DNA from: Pandoraea anhela
Lineage (GTDB): Bacteria > Pseudomonadota > Gammaproteobacteria > Burkholderiales > Burkholderiaceae
DNA length: 64,000 nucleotides
NCBI RefSeq assembly: GCF_902459655.1
Contig: NZ_CABPSB010000009.1
Location: 1-64,000 of the forward strand
Direction: 5' to 3'
This document shows, piece by piece, positions 26,816-37,793 of this stretch. The stretch's first letter is position 1. Each line of letters begins with the position of its first letter. The notes beneath the pieces were generated by a model. The model had not been told where the DNA came from and ran no database searches. It saw only the letters and a list, made by a program, of their open reading frames with translations. The translations under genes were made by a program, and so were the position numbers.

Positions 26816-27155
26816 GGAGGCCCCTGAAGTTATTTTGAGAGTTTACCATGAGGCGTCGACCCGCCGTTTCGGCAGGCGGGACCTCAGGGTTTCGACGATG
26901 CTTTACGGGCGTCGGTGTTTCAGTAATAATTGCGCACATACCGGACGTCCGTCTCGCCGCACTATCGGCCTGGGCGTTTTCCCGGCAGGTCGTTTCGAAG
27001 CACTCTGGTCGCGCCGCCGTCACTACGACCGAACACAAAAGGGCGCGCGCTTATGCGAAGCGGTTGTTTTTTCCATCGACGACCGTTTCTCGTGTTCCAA
27101 GCATCCATTTATTCCTGATACCGGGTTGCCAAGCCCCCGGTCTGCTTAGTCGCAC
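26816..27155. other. Divergent gap between fnr-type gene and scpB
   Basis: This 340-bp stretch holds no gene. On the minus strand an extended -10 (TGGTAAACT, with TAAACT at 26845-26840) lies 25 bp before the FNR start codon and is its likely promoter. No FNR-type TTGAT-N4-ATCAA site was found. The scpB promoter could not be located with confidence. Confidence 0.4.
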
Positions 27156-28508
27156 ATGAATACCCAAGAGGCGAAACTCGTCCTCGAGACCGCGTTGATT
27201 TGCGCGCAGGAGCCGCTCAAGGTCGGCGATCTGCGCAAGCTTTTCAATGACGCCGTGTCTGGCGACACGGTGCGCGCGCTGCTCGAGGAAATCCGCGTGC
27301 AATGGGATGGCCGAGGTGTGGAATTGGTGGCGTTGGCCACCGGCTGGCGTTTCCAGAGCCGTCCGCGCATGCGTGAATACCTTGACCGCCTCAATCCGGA
27401 GAAGCCGCCGAAGTACTCGCGCGCCGTGATGGAGACGCTGGCGATCATCGCGTATCGCCAACCGGTCACGCGTGGCGATATCGAAGAGATTCGCGGCGTG
27501 ACGGTCAACACGCAGATCATCAAGCAGCTCGAAGATCGTGGCTGGATCGAGGTGATCGGTCATCGCGACGTGCCGGGACGCCCCGGCCTGTACGCTACGA
27601 CCAAGGACTTTCTCGACGATCTGGGCTTGCGTGCGCTCGACGCGCTGCCGCCGCTTGAAGATCCGGCAGCGCAGGCGCAGATCGATTTGCTCGCGCAGCA
27701 GAATATCGAATTCGGCGAGCGCGCCGAGGGTGAGGAGGGCGAGGCGGCGGTGTCCGACGATGTCCCGGTCGCCGATGCCGAAGCGCTCGCCCGTCTCGCA
27801 CAGTCGCGCGCCGACGATTTGCCGCTCGCGCAAGGGTTGCCGGAAGATCAGCGGCCACAGCCGTTGGCCGACGCAGCGGCTGAATCCGGCGACGTGCTCA
27901 CGGAAGCGGTGCTGCTCGATGCCGTGATGGCCGAAGCCGAAGCGTCGGCGCATAGCGTGTCGGAGGCGGCGGCAAACGTCGTGACAGATGTGGCTGCCGA
28001 GGCGCCGAACGAAGTGGCGACCGACCCGTCTGCCGAAATTTCGACGGCCGCCGAGGAACTCGACGGCGTGACGCACGTCAGTGAGCAGGACGGCACCGCG
28101 CATGGCGACGCGGCGGATGTGCTGGTCGCGGACGAAGTCAGCGAAGCGGATGGCGACTCGCATGGCGATGTGCCGGCGAGGTTCGACATCGAATCGTCGG
28201 ATGGCGAGGGCGGGACGCAATACAAGGAATTTTCCGAAGTGTCGGGCGCTGCGGTTCCTGCGGGCGAAGATTCGCCGCAAGATATGCGGGACAGCGAGCA
28301 GGGCGTCGGGCATGACATCGGGCAAGACGTCGGGGCCGAAGACGACGCGGCGCATGCGGCAGATCCCGCAGCGTCGTTGGCGCAGGAGGTTCCTCCCCAC
28401 GCTGTCGACTCGGCAGCGAACGAAGCCGCCGCCGGGCAGCCCACGCCCGGTGCGATGGACGACGACGAGAACGACGGGGACGACAAGAATCTCGTCACCG
28501 GTACCTGA
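27156..28508 (+). CDS. scpB: Segregation and condensation protein B with long acidic tail
   Basis: Residues 1-190 match ScpB, the kleisin-associated winged-helix subunit of the Smc-ScpAB chromosome condensation complex. The supporting motifs are [50 protein letters not shown] and GRPGLYATT. ScpB is usually about 200 residues. This protein has 450, the extra 260 being a Glu/Asp/Ala/Val-rich, probably disordered tail without recognisable domains. The gene is followed 153 bp later by rluB, a common pairing in proteobacteria. Confidence 0.93.
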   Translation: MNTQEAKLVLETALICAQEPLKVGDLRKLFNDAVSGDTVRALLEEIRVQWDGRGVELVALATGWRFQSRPRMREYLDRLNPEKPPKYSRAVMETLAIIAYRQPVTRGDIEEIRGVTVNTQIIKQLEDRGWIEVIGHRDVPGRPGLYATTKDFLDDLGLRALDALPPLEDPAAQAQIDLLAQQNIEFGERAEGEEGEAAVSDDVPVADAEALARLAQSRADDLPLAQGLPEDQRPQPLADAAAESGDVLTEAVLLDAVMAEAEASAHSVSEAAANVVTDVAAEAPNEVATDPSAEISTAAEELDGVTHVSEQDGTAHGDAADVLVADEVSEADGDSHGDVPARFDIESSDGEGGTQYKEFSEVSGAAVPAGEDSPQDMRDSEQGVGHDIGQDVGAEDDAAHAADPAASLAQEVPPHAVDSAANEAAAGQPTPGAMDDDENDGDDKNLVTGT

Positions 28509-28661
28509 GGTCGCGGCGCCTGGCGCCGCACTCACCCGAAGGACCGTTTGCGATAAGAACGAAGTCGCGGCACGTATTTGCCGCGCATTCATGGTGCGAA
28601 CACGGATCAGGGCAGCGACTTATGCCTGCCCGCGACGATCCCGTTTTCCAATGAGGTTGTG

Positions 28662-30464
28662 TTGAAACAAAACGAAGAATCCCAGGACCTGCACGCACGC
28701 GATGCCGGTGCCGAAGCACGTTCGCCGGAAGGTGAGGGCGGCGATGAAAAGGCGTCGCGCCGAGGCTTGCGCCGCGGTCCGCGCAGTTTGATCGCCCGCC
28801 GTCGTGCGGCTCAGCAAGCCAAGCGCGAAGGCGACGACAACGGCGAGGCTGCCGCGTCGGACGCCGCGCAAGGGGCATTGTCCTTCGACGCGCCGCAGGC
28901 GCAGGCGTCGGGCGCCGAAGGCGCACCGGCGGCGGCCCAGGGGCGCGCTCGCGCAAATTCTCGCAAGCCGCGTGGCGGCAAGCGCGACGATGCGCAGCAA
29001 TCGTCGCAGGCCGCCGGCGCGAATGGCGCAACATCGGGCGGCCGCGCGCAACGAGGCGCGCAGGGCGGACAAAACGCGCAGGGCGGACACGCCGCTCAGG
29101 GTGGTCAGGGCGCGCCGGGCAAGACGCAGGGGCGTGGTCGCAAGGGGCCGGCCGGCGGTGGGCGCGGCAAGGGCAATGCCGGCAATGCCGGTGATGGCGA
29201 TCTGTTCGCGTTTGTGACGTCGGGCGGATTCGACGGTGACGATGCCGAAGGCGATAGCGCTGCTGCGAAGCGCGGTCGCCGCCCGGCGGACCGTCGTGTC
29301 TTGTCGCCGGACGACGAAGCGCCGAAGCTCCACAAGGTGCTGGCCGAAGCCGGCATGGGTTCGCGCCGCGAAATGGAGGAGTTGATTCTTGCCGGTCGCG
29401 TGTCCGTGAATTCGGAGCCGGCCCACATCGGGCAGCGCATTCTGCCGACCGATCAGGTTCGTATCAACGGCAAGCTCGTCAAGCGTCGCATTACCAGCAA
29501 GCCGCCGCGCGTGCTGCTGTATCACAAGCCGGCAGGCGAAATCGTCAGCCACTCCGATCCGGAAGGCCGCACCTCGGTGTTCGATCGTCTGCCGCCGATG
29601 AAGACGGCGAAGTGGCTCGCCGTCGGTCGTCTCGACTTCAACACGGAAGGTTTGCTGATTCTGACGACTTCGGGCGATCTGGCGAACCGGTTCATGCACC
29701 CCCGCTACGAGATCGAGCGCGAATACGCGGTCCGGACCGTGGGTCAACTGAGCGAAGCGTCGCGTCAGCAACTGCTGCACGGCATCAAGCTCGAAGACGG
29801 TGAGGCCAACTTCCTGCGTTTGAAGGATGGTGGCGGCGAAGGCTCGAATCACTGGTATCACGTGGCGCTGGCCGAAGGCCGGAACCGCGAGGTGCGTCGT
29901 ATGTTCGACGCGGCCGGGCTGATGGTGAGCCGTCTGATCCGTACGCGTTACGGTCCGCTGACACTGCCGCGTGGGCTCAAGCGCGGCCGTTACGAGGAAA
30001 TGGACGAAGCGCAGGTGCGCTCGCTGTTCGCCGCCGTCGGCATGAAGATGCCGGGCGCTGCGTCGGACGAGAAGGGCGCGCGCAACGGGGGGCGTGGCGC
30101 TAAGGCCGGTGCGCCGAAGGAGCCGCGTCGTCAGCCGGATCCGATGCAGACGGCGCTCGGCGTGTTCGCTCGCGAGCCTGGCCAGTCGCGCCGTCCGCGT
30201 GCCAACCCGCTCACCGCCTTTGTGGGGCCGAGTGGTGGCTACCCCGGGCAGACGCCTTCGCCGCGCGGCGAGGGTCGCCGTTTTGGCGGCGGTAATGCGG
30301 GGGGGAATGCGGGCGGTGGTTTCGGTGGCCAGTCGCGAGGCGGTAGCGGTGGAAATGGTGGTGGCAATAGCAATGGCAATCGCAGTCGCGGCGGAAATCG
30401 CGCGGGTGGCGGTGGCGGAAATCAGGGCAACCGCGGTAATCGCGGCGGCAACCGGTCCCGCTGA
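28662..30464 (+). CDS. rluB: 23S rRNA pseudouridine(2605) synthase RluB with long disordered ends
   Basis: RluB makes pseudouridine 2605 in the 23S rRNA peptidyl-transferase region. The core has an S4 domain (about 220-280, [21 protein letters not shown]) and the RsuA-type synthase domain (about 285-450). The catalytic aspartate is in [11 protein letters not shown] (about 322). Flanking this are a 215-residue basic, Ala/Gly/Gln-rich N-terminal extension and a Gly/Asn/Arg tail of about 130 residues with RGG-like repeats, giving 600 residues in all against 291 in E. coli. The TTG at 28662 was chosen because GAGG lies 5 bases before it; a GTG one codon earlier is possible. Confidence 0.9.
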   Translation: MKQNEESQDLHARDAGAEARSPEGEGGDEKASRRGLRRGPRSLIARRRAAQQAKREGDDNGEAAASDAAQGALSFDAPQAQASGAEGAPAAAQGRARANSRKPRGGKRDDAQQSSQAAGANGATSGGRAQRGAQGGQNAQGGHAAQGGQGAPGKTQGRGRKGPAGGGRGKGNAGNAGDGDLFAFVTSGGFDGDDAEGDSAAAKRGRRPADRRVLSPDDEAPKLHKVLAEAGMGSRREMEELILAGRVSVNSEPAHIGQRILPTDQVRINGKLVKRRITSKPPRVLLYHKPAGEIVSHSDPEGRTSVFDRLPPMKTAKWLAVGRLDFNTEGLLILTTSGDLANRFMHPRYEIEREYAVRTVGQLSEASRQQLLHGIKLEDGEANFLRLKDGGGEGSNHWYHVALAEGRNREVRRMFDAAGLMVSRLIRTRYGPLTLPRGLKRGRYEEMDEAQVRSLFAAVGMKMPGAASDEKGARNGGRGAKAGAPKEPRRQPDPMQTALGVFAREPGQSRRPRANPLTAFVGPSGGYPGQTPSPRGEGRRFGGGNAGGNAGGGFGGQSRGGSGGNGGGNSNGNRSRGGNRAGGGGGNQGNRGNRGGNRSR

Positions 30465-30537
30465 GTCGTTGCCCCGATTTTGCGGTGCAGCAAGGTAGCA
30501 ACGATGCCCTGTCGAGAGGCTTTTGCGGTGCCAAGCG

Positions 30538-30566
30538 TTGCAAATCGGGTCAAAACCATATAAAAT
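30538..30566 (+). promoter_or_regulatory. Strong promoter ahead of rimP-nusA-infB
   Basis: TTGCAA (30538-30543) and TAAAAT (30561-30566) are spaced by 17 bp. TATAAA at 30559 is an overlapping alternative. Transcription would start near 30573, leaving a leader of about 260 bases before rimP that contains the terminator at 30637. The 367-bp gap (30465-30831) holds no gene and no tRNA. Confidence 0.65.
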
Positions 30567-30636
30567 CAATGAATAAGCTGGTTTGCGTGTCGGGCGTTCT
30601 GCTGCGACGCGCACCTCATGCGCAATGAGGCTGTAA

Positions 30637-30664
30637 GAAATGGGCGTTTCGCCCATTTTTTTTT
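30637..30664 (+). terminator. Terminator in the rimP leader
   Basis: AAATGGGCG / CGCCCATTT forms a perfect 9-bp stem with a TTT loop and ends in a run of ten T. It lies about 65 bases downstream of the predicted start site of the preceding promoter. It can end rluB transcripts, but it also lies inside the leader of rimP, as an attenuator or the end of a short RNA of about 90 bases. Confidence 0.92.
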
Positions 30665-30831
30665 GCCGCGAGCGTTTTACGCGGCCGATGCCGCCGCGTC
30701 GGGGAGTGGGTGTGCCGACTCAGGTACACCGGCCCGGGCGGTCGAGGCGGGCATCGTGCGACGTCCCATGCGGGGCGCGCAGACATGTCGGGCGCTGCTG
30801 ATGCGCGCGAGTTTTTCTAGGGTGAGCAAAG

Positions 30832-31290
30832 TTGCAATTGCCAGAACTGATCGAGACCACGGTCGAAGGCCTGGGTTACGAGCTGGTCGATCTTGAGCGC
30901 GCGGGCGGCGGACTGCTGCGCGTGTATATCGACAAGCCGGAGGGCATTACGATCGATGACTGCGAGACGGTGAGCCGTCAGCTCTCGCATGTCCTGATGG
31001 TCGAGAACGTCAATTACGACCGACTTGAAGTGTCGTCGCCGGGGCTCGACCGTCCGCTGCGCAAGCTGCGGGACTTCGAGCGTTTCGCCGGTGTCGAAGT
31101 GAGTCTCACGTTGCGTGTGCCGCTCGAAGGCCGCAAGCAGTTCCGCGGCATTTTGCAGGCGCCGCAAGGCGAAAACTTGAGCCTTGAATTCGAAGGCAAG
31201 GGCGGCCCGGCGCTGCTCGAATTCACCCTCGCGGATATTGACCGTGCGCGCCTTGTGCCGCAGATTGATTTTAGGAGTCGCAAACGATGA
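30832..31290 (+). CDS. rimP: Ribosome maturation factor RimP
   Basis: The 152-residue protein is needed for 30S subunit maturation. Family motifs are [45 protein letters not shown] and [10 protein letters not shown]. The start is a TTG with AGGGTGA about 7 bases upstream; no ATG suits the family N-terminus. The stop overlaps the nusA ATG by four bases (ATGA), so the two are translationally coupled. Confidence 0.95.
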   Translation: MQLPELIETTVEGLGYELVDLERAGGGLLRVYIDKPEGITIDDCETVSRQLSHVLMVENVNYDRLEVSSPGLDRPLRKLRDFERFAGVEVSLTLRVPLEGRKQFRGILQAPQGENLSLEFEGKGGPALLEFTLADIDRARLVPQIDFRSRKR

Positions 31291-32762
31291 GTCGCGAAGT
31301 ATTGCTGTTGGTCGATGCGCTCGCGCGCGAAAAGAACGTCGACAAAGATGTCGTGTTCGGCGCGCTTGAAGCAGCATTGGCTTCGGCCACCAAGAAGCGC
31401 TACACCGAAGACGTCGACATTCGCGTGCACATCGACCGTGAGTCGGGCGAGCACGAGAGCTTCCGTCGCTGGCTGGTAGTGCCGGACGAAGCGGGTCTGC
31501 AAGAGCCGGACAAGCAGATTCTGTCGTTCGAAGCCAAGGAAGACAATCCGTCGATCGAAATCGGCGAGTTCATCGAAGAGCCGGTGGAGTCGGTCGAATT
31601 CGGCCGTATCGGCGCGCAAGCCGCCAAGCAAGTGATTTTGCAGCGTATTCGCGATGCCGAGCGCGAGCAGATCCTGTCGGATTTCCTCGAGCGCGGCGAA
31701 AAGATCATGACCGGTACGGTCAAGCGTCTCGATAAGGGCAACCTGATCGTCGAGTCGGGCCGTGTCGAAGCGCTGTTGCGTCGCGATCAGCTCATCCCGA
31801 AGGAAAACCTGCGTATCGGCGACCGCGTTCGCGCGTACATCGTGAAGGTCGACCGCACGGCTCGCGGCCCGCAGATCGAACTCTCGCGTACGGCGCCGGA
31901 ATTCCTCATCGAGTTGTTCGGCATGGAAGTGCCGGAAATCGAACAGGGCCTGCTGGAGATCAAGTCGGCTGCCCGTGATCCGGGCGTGCGCGCCAAGATC
32001 GCCGTCGTGGCATACGACAAGCGTATCGATCCGATCGGCACTTGCGTGGGCATTCGTGGCACACGTGTGCAGGCGGTGCGTAACGAACTCGGTGGTGAGA
32101 ACGTCGATATCGTGCTGTGGTCGGAAGACCCCGCGCAATTCGTGATCGGCGCGCTCGCGCCTGCGGCGGTGCAGTCGATCGTCGTGGACGAAGAGAAGCA
32201 CAGCATGGACGTGGTCGTCGACGAGAACGAACTGGCGGTCGCGATCGGTCGCAGCGGTCAGAACGTGCGCCTCGCGTCGGAGCTGACCGGCTGGCAGATC
32301 AACATCATGACGCCGGACGAATCGGCCGAGAAGCAGAACGAAGAGCGCGGCACGCTGCGTACCTTGTTCATGCAGCGTCTCGATGTGGATGAGGAAGTGG
32401 CGGACATCCTGATCGAGGAAGGTTTCTCGAGCCTGGAAGAAATTGCCTACGTGCCTCTGAACGAAATGCTCGAAATCGAAGCATTCGACGAGGACACGGT
32501 GCACGAACTGCGCAATCGTGCGCGCGATGCACTGCTCACGCAGGCGATTGCCACCGAGGAGAAGGTCGAAGGTGTTGCGCTCGACCTCAAGAGCCTCGAC
32601 GGCATGACGCCCGAGTTGCTGGCCAAGCTGGCCGAGCATGAAATTCAGACGCGCGATGATCTGGCCGAACTGGCTGTCGACGAACTGACCGAAATGACGG
32701 GCGTCGACGAGGAAGCCGCCAAGGCCCTGATCATGAAAGCGCGAGAGCACTGGTTCCAATGA
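31287..32762 (+). CDS. nusA: Transcription termination/antitermination factor NusA
   Basis: The 491-residue protein is essential for RNA polymerase pausing, termination and antitermination. Domains are an N-terminal polymerase-binding region (1-130, [18 protein letters not shown]), S1 (about 135-200, [14 protein letters not shown]), and two KH domains (about 230-345, [20 protein letters not shown] and [18 protein letters not shown]). Two acidic C-terminal repeats (about 365-490) are the ones that bind alpha subunit and N protein in E. coli. The start overlaps the rimP stop. In E. coli, NusA represses its own operon; the terminator-bearing leader here would allow the same. Confidence 0.97.
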   Translation: MSREVLLLVDALAREKNVDKDVVFGALEAALASATKKRYTEDVDIRVHIDRESGEHESFRRWLVVPDEAGLQEPDKQILSFEAKEDNPSIEIGEFIEEPVESVEFGRIGAQAAKQVILQRIRDAEREQILSDFLERGEKIMTGTVKRLDKGNLIVESGRVEALLRRDQLIPKENLRIGDRVRAYIVKVDRTARGPQIELSRTAPEFLIELFGMEVPEIEQGLLEIKSAARDPGVRAKIAVVAYDKRIDPIGTCVGIRGTRVQAVRNELGGENVDIVLWSEDPAQFVIGALAPAAVQSIVVDEEKHSMDVVVDENELAVAIGRSGQNVRLASELTGWQINIMTPDESAEKQNEERGTLRTLFMQRLDVDEEVADILIEEGFSSLEEIAYVPLNEMLEIEAFDEDTVHELRNRARDALLTQAIATEEKVEGVALDLKSLDGMTPELLAKLAEHEIQTRDDLAELAVDELTEMTGVDEEAAKALIMKAREHWFQ

Positions 32763-32842
32763 TGACCTGCCCCGGCATGCATATGGAACAGTGAACTTTG
32801 AAGTTAACCGCAAGGCGCCTGGCCTTGCTTGAAGAGGTTTGA

Positions 32843-35803
32843 ATGGCGAGCATCAACGTAGCCCAATTTGCTGAAGAACTGAAAATGCCGGCCGGCGTGT
32901 TGCTGGAGCAACTCAAAGCCGCCGGCGTGGACAAACTCAGCGCCGACGATTCGGTGACGGAAGCCGACAAGGCCCGTCTGCTGGAGCACCTGCGCCGATC
33001 GCACGGCGCTGGCGACGGCGACAAAAAGAAGATTACTCTGACGCGTCGCCAGACCTCGGAAATCAAGCAGGCCGACGCGACCGGTAAGGCGCGGACGATT
33101 CAGGTCGAAGTGCGCAAGAAGCGCACGTTCGTCAAGCGTGACGACGTGGCGGAAGGCGCCGAGAACGCCGCCGCTGCGGCCGAGGACGAAGCGCTGCGTC
33201 TGCGTGAGGAAGACGCACGCCGCGAAGCGGAGCGTCTGGCGGCGGAAGCGGCCGAGCTCAAGCGTCGCCAGGAACAACTGGAGCGCGAAGAAGCCGAGCG
33301 TCGCGAGCGCGAAGAGAAGGAAGCTGCCGAGCGCCGTGCGCGTGAGGAAGCGGAGCGCGTTGCCGCAGCGGCCAGGGCGGCCGAAGAGCAAAAGGCGAAG
33401 GCCGAAGCCAAGGCTGCTGACGCCGAAGCCGAAAAGCTGGCGCAAGCGGAAGCCGACAAGGCGGCGAAGGCCGAAGCCGAAAAGGCAGCGCAAGCCGAGA
33501 AGGCGGCCGCTGCCAAGGCCGACGCCGAGCGTGAGCAGGCCCGCAAGGCCAGCGAAGAAGCCCGTGCGGCCGCCGAGAAGGCGAGCGCTGCGGCTGACAA
33601 GGCGCGCGCCGAAGAAGAAGCGATTCGCAAGCGTCGCGCGGCGGCGGAAGCCGAAGCCCGTGCGATTCGCGAGATGATGAACGCGCCGCGTCGCGTGCTG
33701 AAGGCGCCGGAGCCGGCGCCGGCTGCCGCTGCCCCGGCGAAGCCGGACGCCGCAAAGGGCACGCTGCACAAGCCGGCCAAGCCGGAAGGTGCTGCCGCCA
33801 AGCCGGCGGACAAGAAGCCGGTCGCGGCACCGGCCTCGACGACGGCGGGCGCTGCCGACAAGAAGGACAAGAAGCCGGGCGCGTGGCAGAAGGACACCGA
33901 CAATCGCAACAAGCGCGGCGGCATGAAGACGCGCGGCGATACGAGCGGTGGCTCGGATGGCTGGCGTGGCGGTGGCCGTGGCGGCCGTCGCGGCGACCGT
34001 CATGCGCAGGACGACCGTCAGGCATTCCAGGCGCCGACCGAACCGGTCGTGCGTGACGTGCATGTGCCGGAAACGATCAGCGTTGCCGATCTCGCGCACA
34101 AGATGTCGGTCAAGGCCGCCGAAGTCATCAAGCTGATGATGAAGATGGGCCAGATGGTGACCATCAACCAGGTGCTGGATCAGGAAACGGCGATGATCGT
34201 GGTCGAGGAACTCGGCCACCGCGCGATCGCTGCGAAGCTGGACGATCCGGAAACGCTGCTGGACCTCGGCAACGAGGCGTCGGTGGCAGAAGCGCTGCCG
34301 CGCCCGCCGGTGGTGACGGTGATGGGTCACGTCGACCACGGCAAGACCTCGCTGCTGGACTACATTCGTCGCGCCAAGGTGGCGGCGGGTGAAGCCGGCG
34401 GTATTACGCAGCACATCGGTGCGTATCACGTCGACACGCCGCGCGGTACGGTGACGTTCCTCGACACGCCGGGTCACGAGGCCTTCACGGCCATGCGTGC
34501 CCGCGGTGCGCAGGCAACGGACATCGTGATTCTCGTGGTCGCGGCGGACGACGGCGTGATGCCGCAGACGAAGGAAGCGATCGCTCACGCGAAGTCGGCC
34601 GGTGTGCCGATCGTGGTGGCGATCAACAAGATCGACAAGCCGGAAGCCAACCCGGACCGCGTGAAGCAGGAACTCGTGGCCGAGGGTGTGGTGCCGGAAG
34701 AATACGGTGGCGACTCGCCGTTCGTGCCGGTGTCGGCGAAGACGGGTACGGGTATCGACGATCTGCTCGAGAACGTGCTGCTGCAAGCCGAAGTGCTGGA
34801 ATTGAAGGCGCCGGTCGACGCACCGGCCAAGGGCATCGTGATCGAAGCGAAGCTGGACAAGGGCAAGGGTCCGGTCGCGACGATTCTGGTGCAGTCGGGC
34901 ACGCTCAACCGTGGCGACATGGTACTGGCTGGGCAGGCATATGGCCGTGTTCGCGCCATGCTGGACGAAACCGGCAAGAACGCGAAGGAAGCCGGCCCGT
35001 CGATCCCGGTGGAAATCCAGGGGCTGTCCGAAGTGCCGGGCGCCGGTGAGGAAGTGCTGGTGGTGCAGGACGAACGGAAGGCACGTGAAATCGCGCTGTT
35101 CCGTCAGGGCAAGTTCCGCGACGTGAAGCTGGCCAAGCAGCAAGCTGCGAAGCTGGAGAACATGTTCGAGCAGATGGCCGAAGGTGAAGTCAAGACGCTG
35201 CCCCTCATCATCAAGGCAGACGTTCAGGGTTCGCAGGAAGCGCTGGCCCAGTCGCTCAACAAGCTCTCGACGCCGGAAGTGCGCGTGCAGATCGTGCATG
35301 CGGCGGTCGGTGGCATCAGCGAAAGCGACGTCAACCTGGCAACGGCATCGAAGGCGGTCATCATTGGCTTCAACACGCGTGCCGATGCACTGGCGCGCAA
35401 GCTGGCCGAGTCGAACGGTATCGACATTCGCTACTACAACATCATCTATGACGCAGTGGATGAGGTGAAGGCGGCCATGTCGGGCATGCTGGCGCCGGAG
35501 AAGAAGGAAGAGATCACTGGCCTGATCGAAGTGCGTCAGACGTTCAAGGTGCCGAAGGTCGGTACAGTGGCGGGCTGTATGGTGCTCGACGGCTTCGTCA
35601 AGCGTTCGTCGCACGTGCGTGTGTTGCGCGACAACGTGGTCATCTTCACGGGCGAACTGGATTCGCTCAAGCGCTTCAAGGATGACGTCAAGGAAGTCAA
35701 GTCAGGCTTCGAGTGCGGTCTGTCGGTGAAGAACTTCAACGACATTACGGAAGGCGACCAACTGGAAGCGTTTGAAATCACGGAAGTTGCGCGCTCGCTG
35801 TAA
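32843..35803 (+). CDS. infB: Translation initiation factor IF-2
   Basis: The 986-residue GTPase places initiator fMet-tRNA on the 30S subunit. The first 50 residues form the IF2 N-terminal helical domain ([23 protein letters not shown]). They are followed by a long Ala/Glu/Lys/Arg-rich helical linker (about 90-280) and a basic linker with Gly/Arg stretches. The G domain begins near residue 494 with GHVDHGKT, then [15 protein letters not shown] and NKIDK. Domains II-IV complete the protein. The ATG is preceded by AAGAGG. It is 80 bp after nusA in the same operon. Confidence 0.97.
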   Translation: MASINVAQFAEELKMPAGVLLEQLKAAGVDKLSADDSVTEADKARLLEHLRRSHGAGDGDKKKITLTRRQTSEIKQADATGKARTIQVEVRKKRTFVKRDDVAEGAENAAAAAEDEALRLREEDARREAERLAAEAAELKRRQEQLEREEAERREREEKEAAERRAREEAERVAAAARAAEEQKAKAEAKAADAEAEKLAQAEADKAAKAEAEKAAQAEKAAAAKADAEREQARKASEEARAAAEKASAAADKARAEEEAIRKRRAAAEAEARAIREMMNAPRRVLKAPEPAPAAAAPAKPDAAKGTLHKPAKPEGAAAKPADKKPVAAPASTTAGAADKKDKKPGAWQKDTDNRNKRGGMKTRGDTSGGSDGWRGGGRGGRRGDRHAQDDRQAFQAPTEPVVRDVHVPETISVADLAHKMSVKAAEVIKLMMKMGQMVTINQVLDQETAMIVVEELGHRAIAAKLDDPETLLDLGNEASVAEALPRPPVVTVMGHVDHGKTSLLDYIRRAKVAAGEAGGITQHIGAYHVDTPRGTVTFLDTPGHEAFTAMRARGAQATDIVILVVAADDGVMPQTKEAIAHAKSAGVPIVVAINKIDKPEANPDRVKQELVAEGVVPEEYGGDSPFVPVSAKTGTGIDDLLENVLLQAEVLELKAPVDAPAKGIVIEAKLDKGKGPVATILVQSGTLNRGDMVLAGQAYGRVRAMLDETGKNAKEAGPSIPVEIQGLSEVPGAGEEVLVVQDERKAREIALFRQGKFRDVKLAKQQAAKLENMFEQMAEGEVKTLPLIIKADVQGSQEALAQSLNKLSTPEVRVQIVHAAVGGISESDVNLATASKAVIIGFNTRADALARKLAESNGIDIRYYNIIYDAVDEVKAAMSGMLAPEKKEEITGLIEVRQTFKVPKVGTVAGCMVLDGFVKRSSHVRVLRDNVVIFTGELDSLKRFKDDVKEVKSGFECGLSVKNFNDITEGDQLEAFEITEVARSL

Positions 35804-35826
35804 CGCGATTTGCACAACGGAAGTGG

Positions 35827-35866
35827 AATGGCCCACCGAGCCGGGAAACCGGCGGCGTGGGCCATT
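35827..35866 (+). other. Long hairpin between infB and rbfA
   Basis: AATGGCCCAC and GTGGGCCATT flank an inner GCCGG/CCGGC stem, forming a long hairpin in the 83-bp spacer. There is no T run. It is more likely an RNA-processing or stability element than a terminator, since rbfA follows at once. Confidence 0.65.
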
Positions 35867-35886
35867 GCATTACTAGCGAGTTTGTT

Positions 35887-36315
35887 ATGGCAAAAAAACG
35901 TGGCGTTCCCGGTCGGAATCTTCGCATCAACGATCAGATCCAGCGTGATCTCTCGGAGTTGATTCAGCGCGAAGTGAAGGACCCGCGCATTGGGCTGGTC
36001 ACGCTGCAAAGCGTGGAAGTGACGCCCGACTATGCGCACGCGAAGGTGTTTTACACGACGCTCACCGGCGATCCGAAAGCGACCGGTGAGGCGCTCAATG
36101 AAGCGGCAGGCTACCTGCGTAATCTGCTGTTCAAGCGGTTGCACATTCATACGGTGCCGACGCTGCATTTCCACTTCGACCAGTCGATCGAACGTGCGAT
36201 CGAGATGTCTCGTCTGATCGATACGGCCAACGCCACGCGGGCGAAGGACGATGCGCAAGCCGACGGCGATGCCGACGACCTTGACGGTAGCGACAAGGAA
36301 GGCGACGGCAAGTAA
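35887..36315 (+). CDS. rbfA: Ribosome-binding factor A
   Basis: The 142-residue protein is a KH-fold late-stage 30S assembly factor that binds near helix 1 of 16S r[49 protein letters not shown] and the [12 protein letters not shown] end are diagnostic. The C-terminal 30 residues are acidic and probably disordered (Asp/Ala repeats). The start [11 protein letters not shown] was chosen over an in-frame upstream start within the hairpin. It is followed by truB 125 bp downstream in the classical order. Confidence 0.95.
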   Translation: MAKKRGVPGRNLRINDQIQRDLSELIQREVKDPRIGLVTLQSVEVTPDYAHAKVFYTTLTGDPKATGEALNEAAGYLRNLLFKRLHIHTVPTLHFHFDQSIERAIEMSRLIDTANATRAKDDAQADGDADDLDGSDKEGDGK

Positions 36316-36440
36316 CCGTCGATTGAAAACGTAGCCTGCCGGGCTGGCGCACAGCGAGTCCGGCAGCGTTGCGACGCCCGGGCGCCGTCGATGCGTGCCG
36401 AGGTGTCACCCCATTCGAATTTCTCGAGTCATCCCCACCC

Positions 36441-37427
36441 ATGACGGACCCGCGTTCGCAGGCACCCCGCCAAAAACTCCCTCGTTTCCCGCTCGACGGT
36501 GTGTTGTTGCTCGACAAGCCGCTCGGTCTGTCGTCCAACGATGCCTTGATCAAGGCCAAGCGTTTGCTTCAGGCGTTGAAGGCCGGTCACACCGGCACGC
36601 TCGATCCGTTGGCGACAGGGTTGCTGCCGCTGTGTTTCGGCGAAGCAACGAAGTTCTCGCAAGACCTGCTGGAAGCCGACAAGACGTATGAAGCGCGTGT
36701 GCGTCTGGGCGAGACGACCACAACGGGCGATGCGGAAGGAGAGGTGTTGCTCACGCGCGCCGTGCAGGTGGACGAGGCGGCGATTCGCGCGGTGCTGCCG
36801 CGCTTTACCGGCCAGATTGCGCAGGTCCCGCCGATGTACTCGGCGCTCAAGCGCGACGGCAAACCGCTGTATGAGTATGCTCGCGCCGGGCAGACGGTCG
36901 AGCGCGAAGCGCGTGCGGTGACGATTCATCTGTTGGAAATGACCGAGTGCGCGTTGCCGGTGGCGAACGAGTTCACGTTTCGCGTGACGTGCAGCAAGGG
37001 CACGTACGTGCGCACGCTGGCGGAGGATATCGGTGAGGCGTTGGGGTGCGGTGCGCATCTGCGGTCGTTGCGCCGCACGGCGGTCGGCCCGCTCACCCTC
37101 GACGGCGCCGTGACGCTTGACGACCTGAACGCCCTCGATCATGCGCAGCGTGTGGCGAAGCTCGCACCGGTGGATGCGTTGCTCAAGACGCTACCGGCGG
37201 TGTGGCTCGACGACACGCTCGCGAAGCGATTCAGCCACGGGCAACGTTTGCGTCTGGACGACGTTCGTTGTCCGGCGCCTTTGCGCGCCTGCGCCGCCGC
37301 GCACGACGGCATCGAAGTCAAGGTGTACGCTGAGGCCGGTGCGGATATGGCGGCACGCTTGCTGGGCGTCGCTCGCCTGGACGGCGAGGCATTGCTCACG
37401 CCTCAGCGATTGCTCAAGACGCAGTGA
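36441..37427 (+). CDS. truB: tRNA pseudouridine(55) synthase
   Basis: The 328-residue enzyme makes pseudouridine 55 in the T loop of tRNAs. The motif GVLLLDKPLGLSSN and the catalytic aspartate in HTGTLDPLATGLLPLC are clear. YARAGQTVERE, CSKGTYVRTLAEDIG and a C-terminal PUA-like domain follow. The start MTDPRSQAP agrees with family length, and the frame open further upstream is not needed. It is the last gene of the rimP-nusA-infB-rbfA-truB group. Confidence 0.97.
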   Translation: MTDPRSQAPRQKLPRFPLDGVLLLDKPLGLSSNDALIKAKRLLQALKAGHTGTLDPLATGLLPLCFGEATKFSQDLLEADKTYEARVRLGETTTTGDAEGEVLLTRAVQVDEAAIRAVLPRFTGQIAQVPPMYSALKRDGKPLYEYARAGQTVEREARAVTIHLLEMTECALPVANEFTFRVTCSKGTYVRTLAEDIGEALGCGAHLRSLRRTAVGPLTLDGAVTLDDLNALDHAQRVAKLAPVDALLKTLPAVWLDDTLAKRFSHGQRLRLDDVRCPAPLRACAAAHDGIEVKVYAEAGADMAARLLGVARLDGEALLTPQRLLKTQ

Positions 37428-37457
37428 CGAAAACGTCTGCCGGGGCGACCGAGCGGA

Positions 37458-37649
37458 TCAGATCGATTTGATGCTTTGGGCCCCGGGTTGCTTAGGTGCA
37501 TTCGACGTATCGAACTCGACCTTTTGTTGGTCTGCCGCGTGCGCGACGCTAACGCTTTGAATGGCCGAGTAGTGGGCGAAAATATCTTCCGCGTCTGCCG
37601 TTGGGGTGCTCTTGCGTTGCGTAAACTGTTCGTTGAGTTCCTTTGTCAT
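37458..37649 (-). CDS. Small hypothetical protein (63 aa)
   Basis: I do not recognise this protein. It is polar, Gln/Ser/Ala-rich and without a signal peptide, membrane segment or cysteine. It begins MTKELNEQFTQRK. It is supported by a perfect AGGAGG ribosome site 6 bases before the ATG and by a good promoter about 110 bp upstream. That promoter carries a palindrome shared with the neighbouring cold-shock gene, so the two may be induced together. Confidence 0.65.
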   Translation of the reverse strand: MTKELNEQFTQRKSTPTADAEDIFAHYSAIQSVSVAHAADQQKVEFDTSNAPKQPGAQSIKSI

Positions 37650-37756
37650 GACGACCTCCTGGACGAAATGTCGGGTTAAGGGACGCAGCCTGTCGCATCA
37701 GCGAATGACGGGAGCGAGGTGTGCCGCCCGTGGGCCGTCCACAACGGTAGTTAAGT

Positions 37757-37793
37757 ACAGTATCGCGCTGCCCGAAACTGTCAACGTTGTCAG
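37757..37793 (-). promoter_or_regulatory. Promoter and palindromic operator of the small gene
   Basis: On the minus strand TTGACA (37784-37779) and TACTGT (37762-37757) are spaced by 16 bp. The -35 lies inside CTGTCAACGTTGTCAG (37778-37793), a near-perfect inverted repeat. Extended by three flanking bases, it matches a site upstream of the cold-shock gene at 17 of 19 positions. The leader RNA would be about 100 bases long. Confidence 0.7.

Noticed and set aside
26816-27155. FNR-binding site near the fnr-type gene
   Set aside because: No TTGAT-N4-ATCAA or close variant was seen in the gap.
30465-30831. tRNA (metY-like) gene upstream of rimP-nusA, as in E. coli
   Set aside because: No cloverleaf with a T-loop GTTCRA motif could be found; only a promoter and a terminator hairpin are present.
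32804-35614. 936-codon antisense frame over infB
   Set aside because: A shadow of the Ala/Glu/Lys-rich infB coding sequence with no motif support.
35827-35866. Terminator between infB and rbfA
   Set aside because: The hairpin has no T run and lies within a well-known operon, so it is recorded as an RNA structure only.
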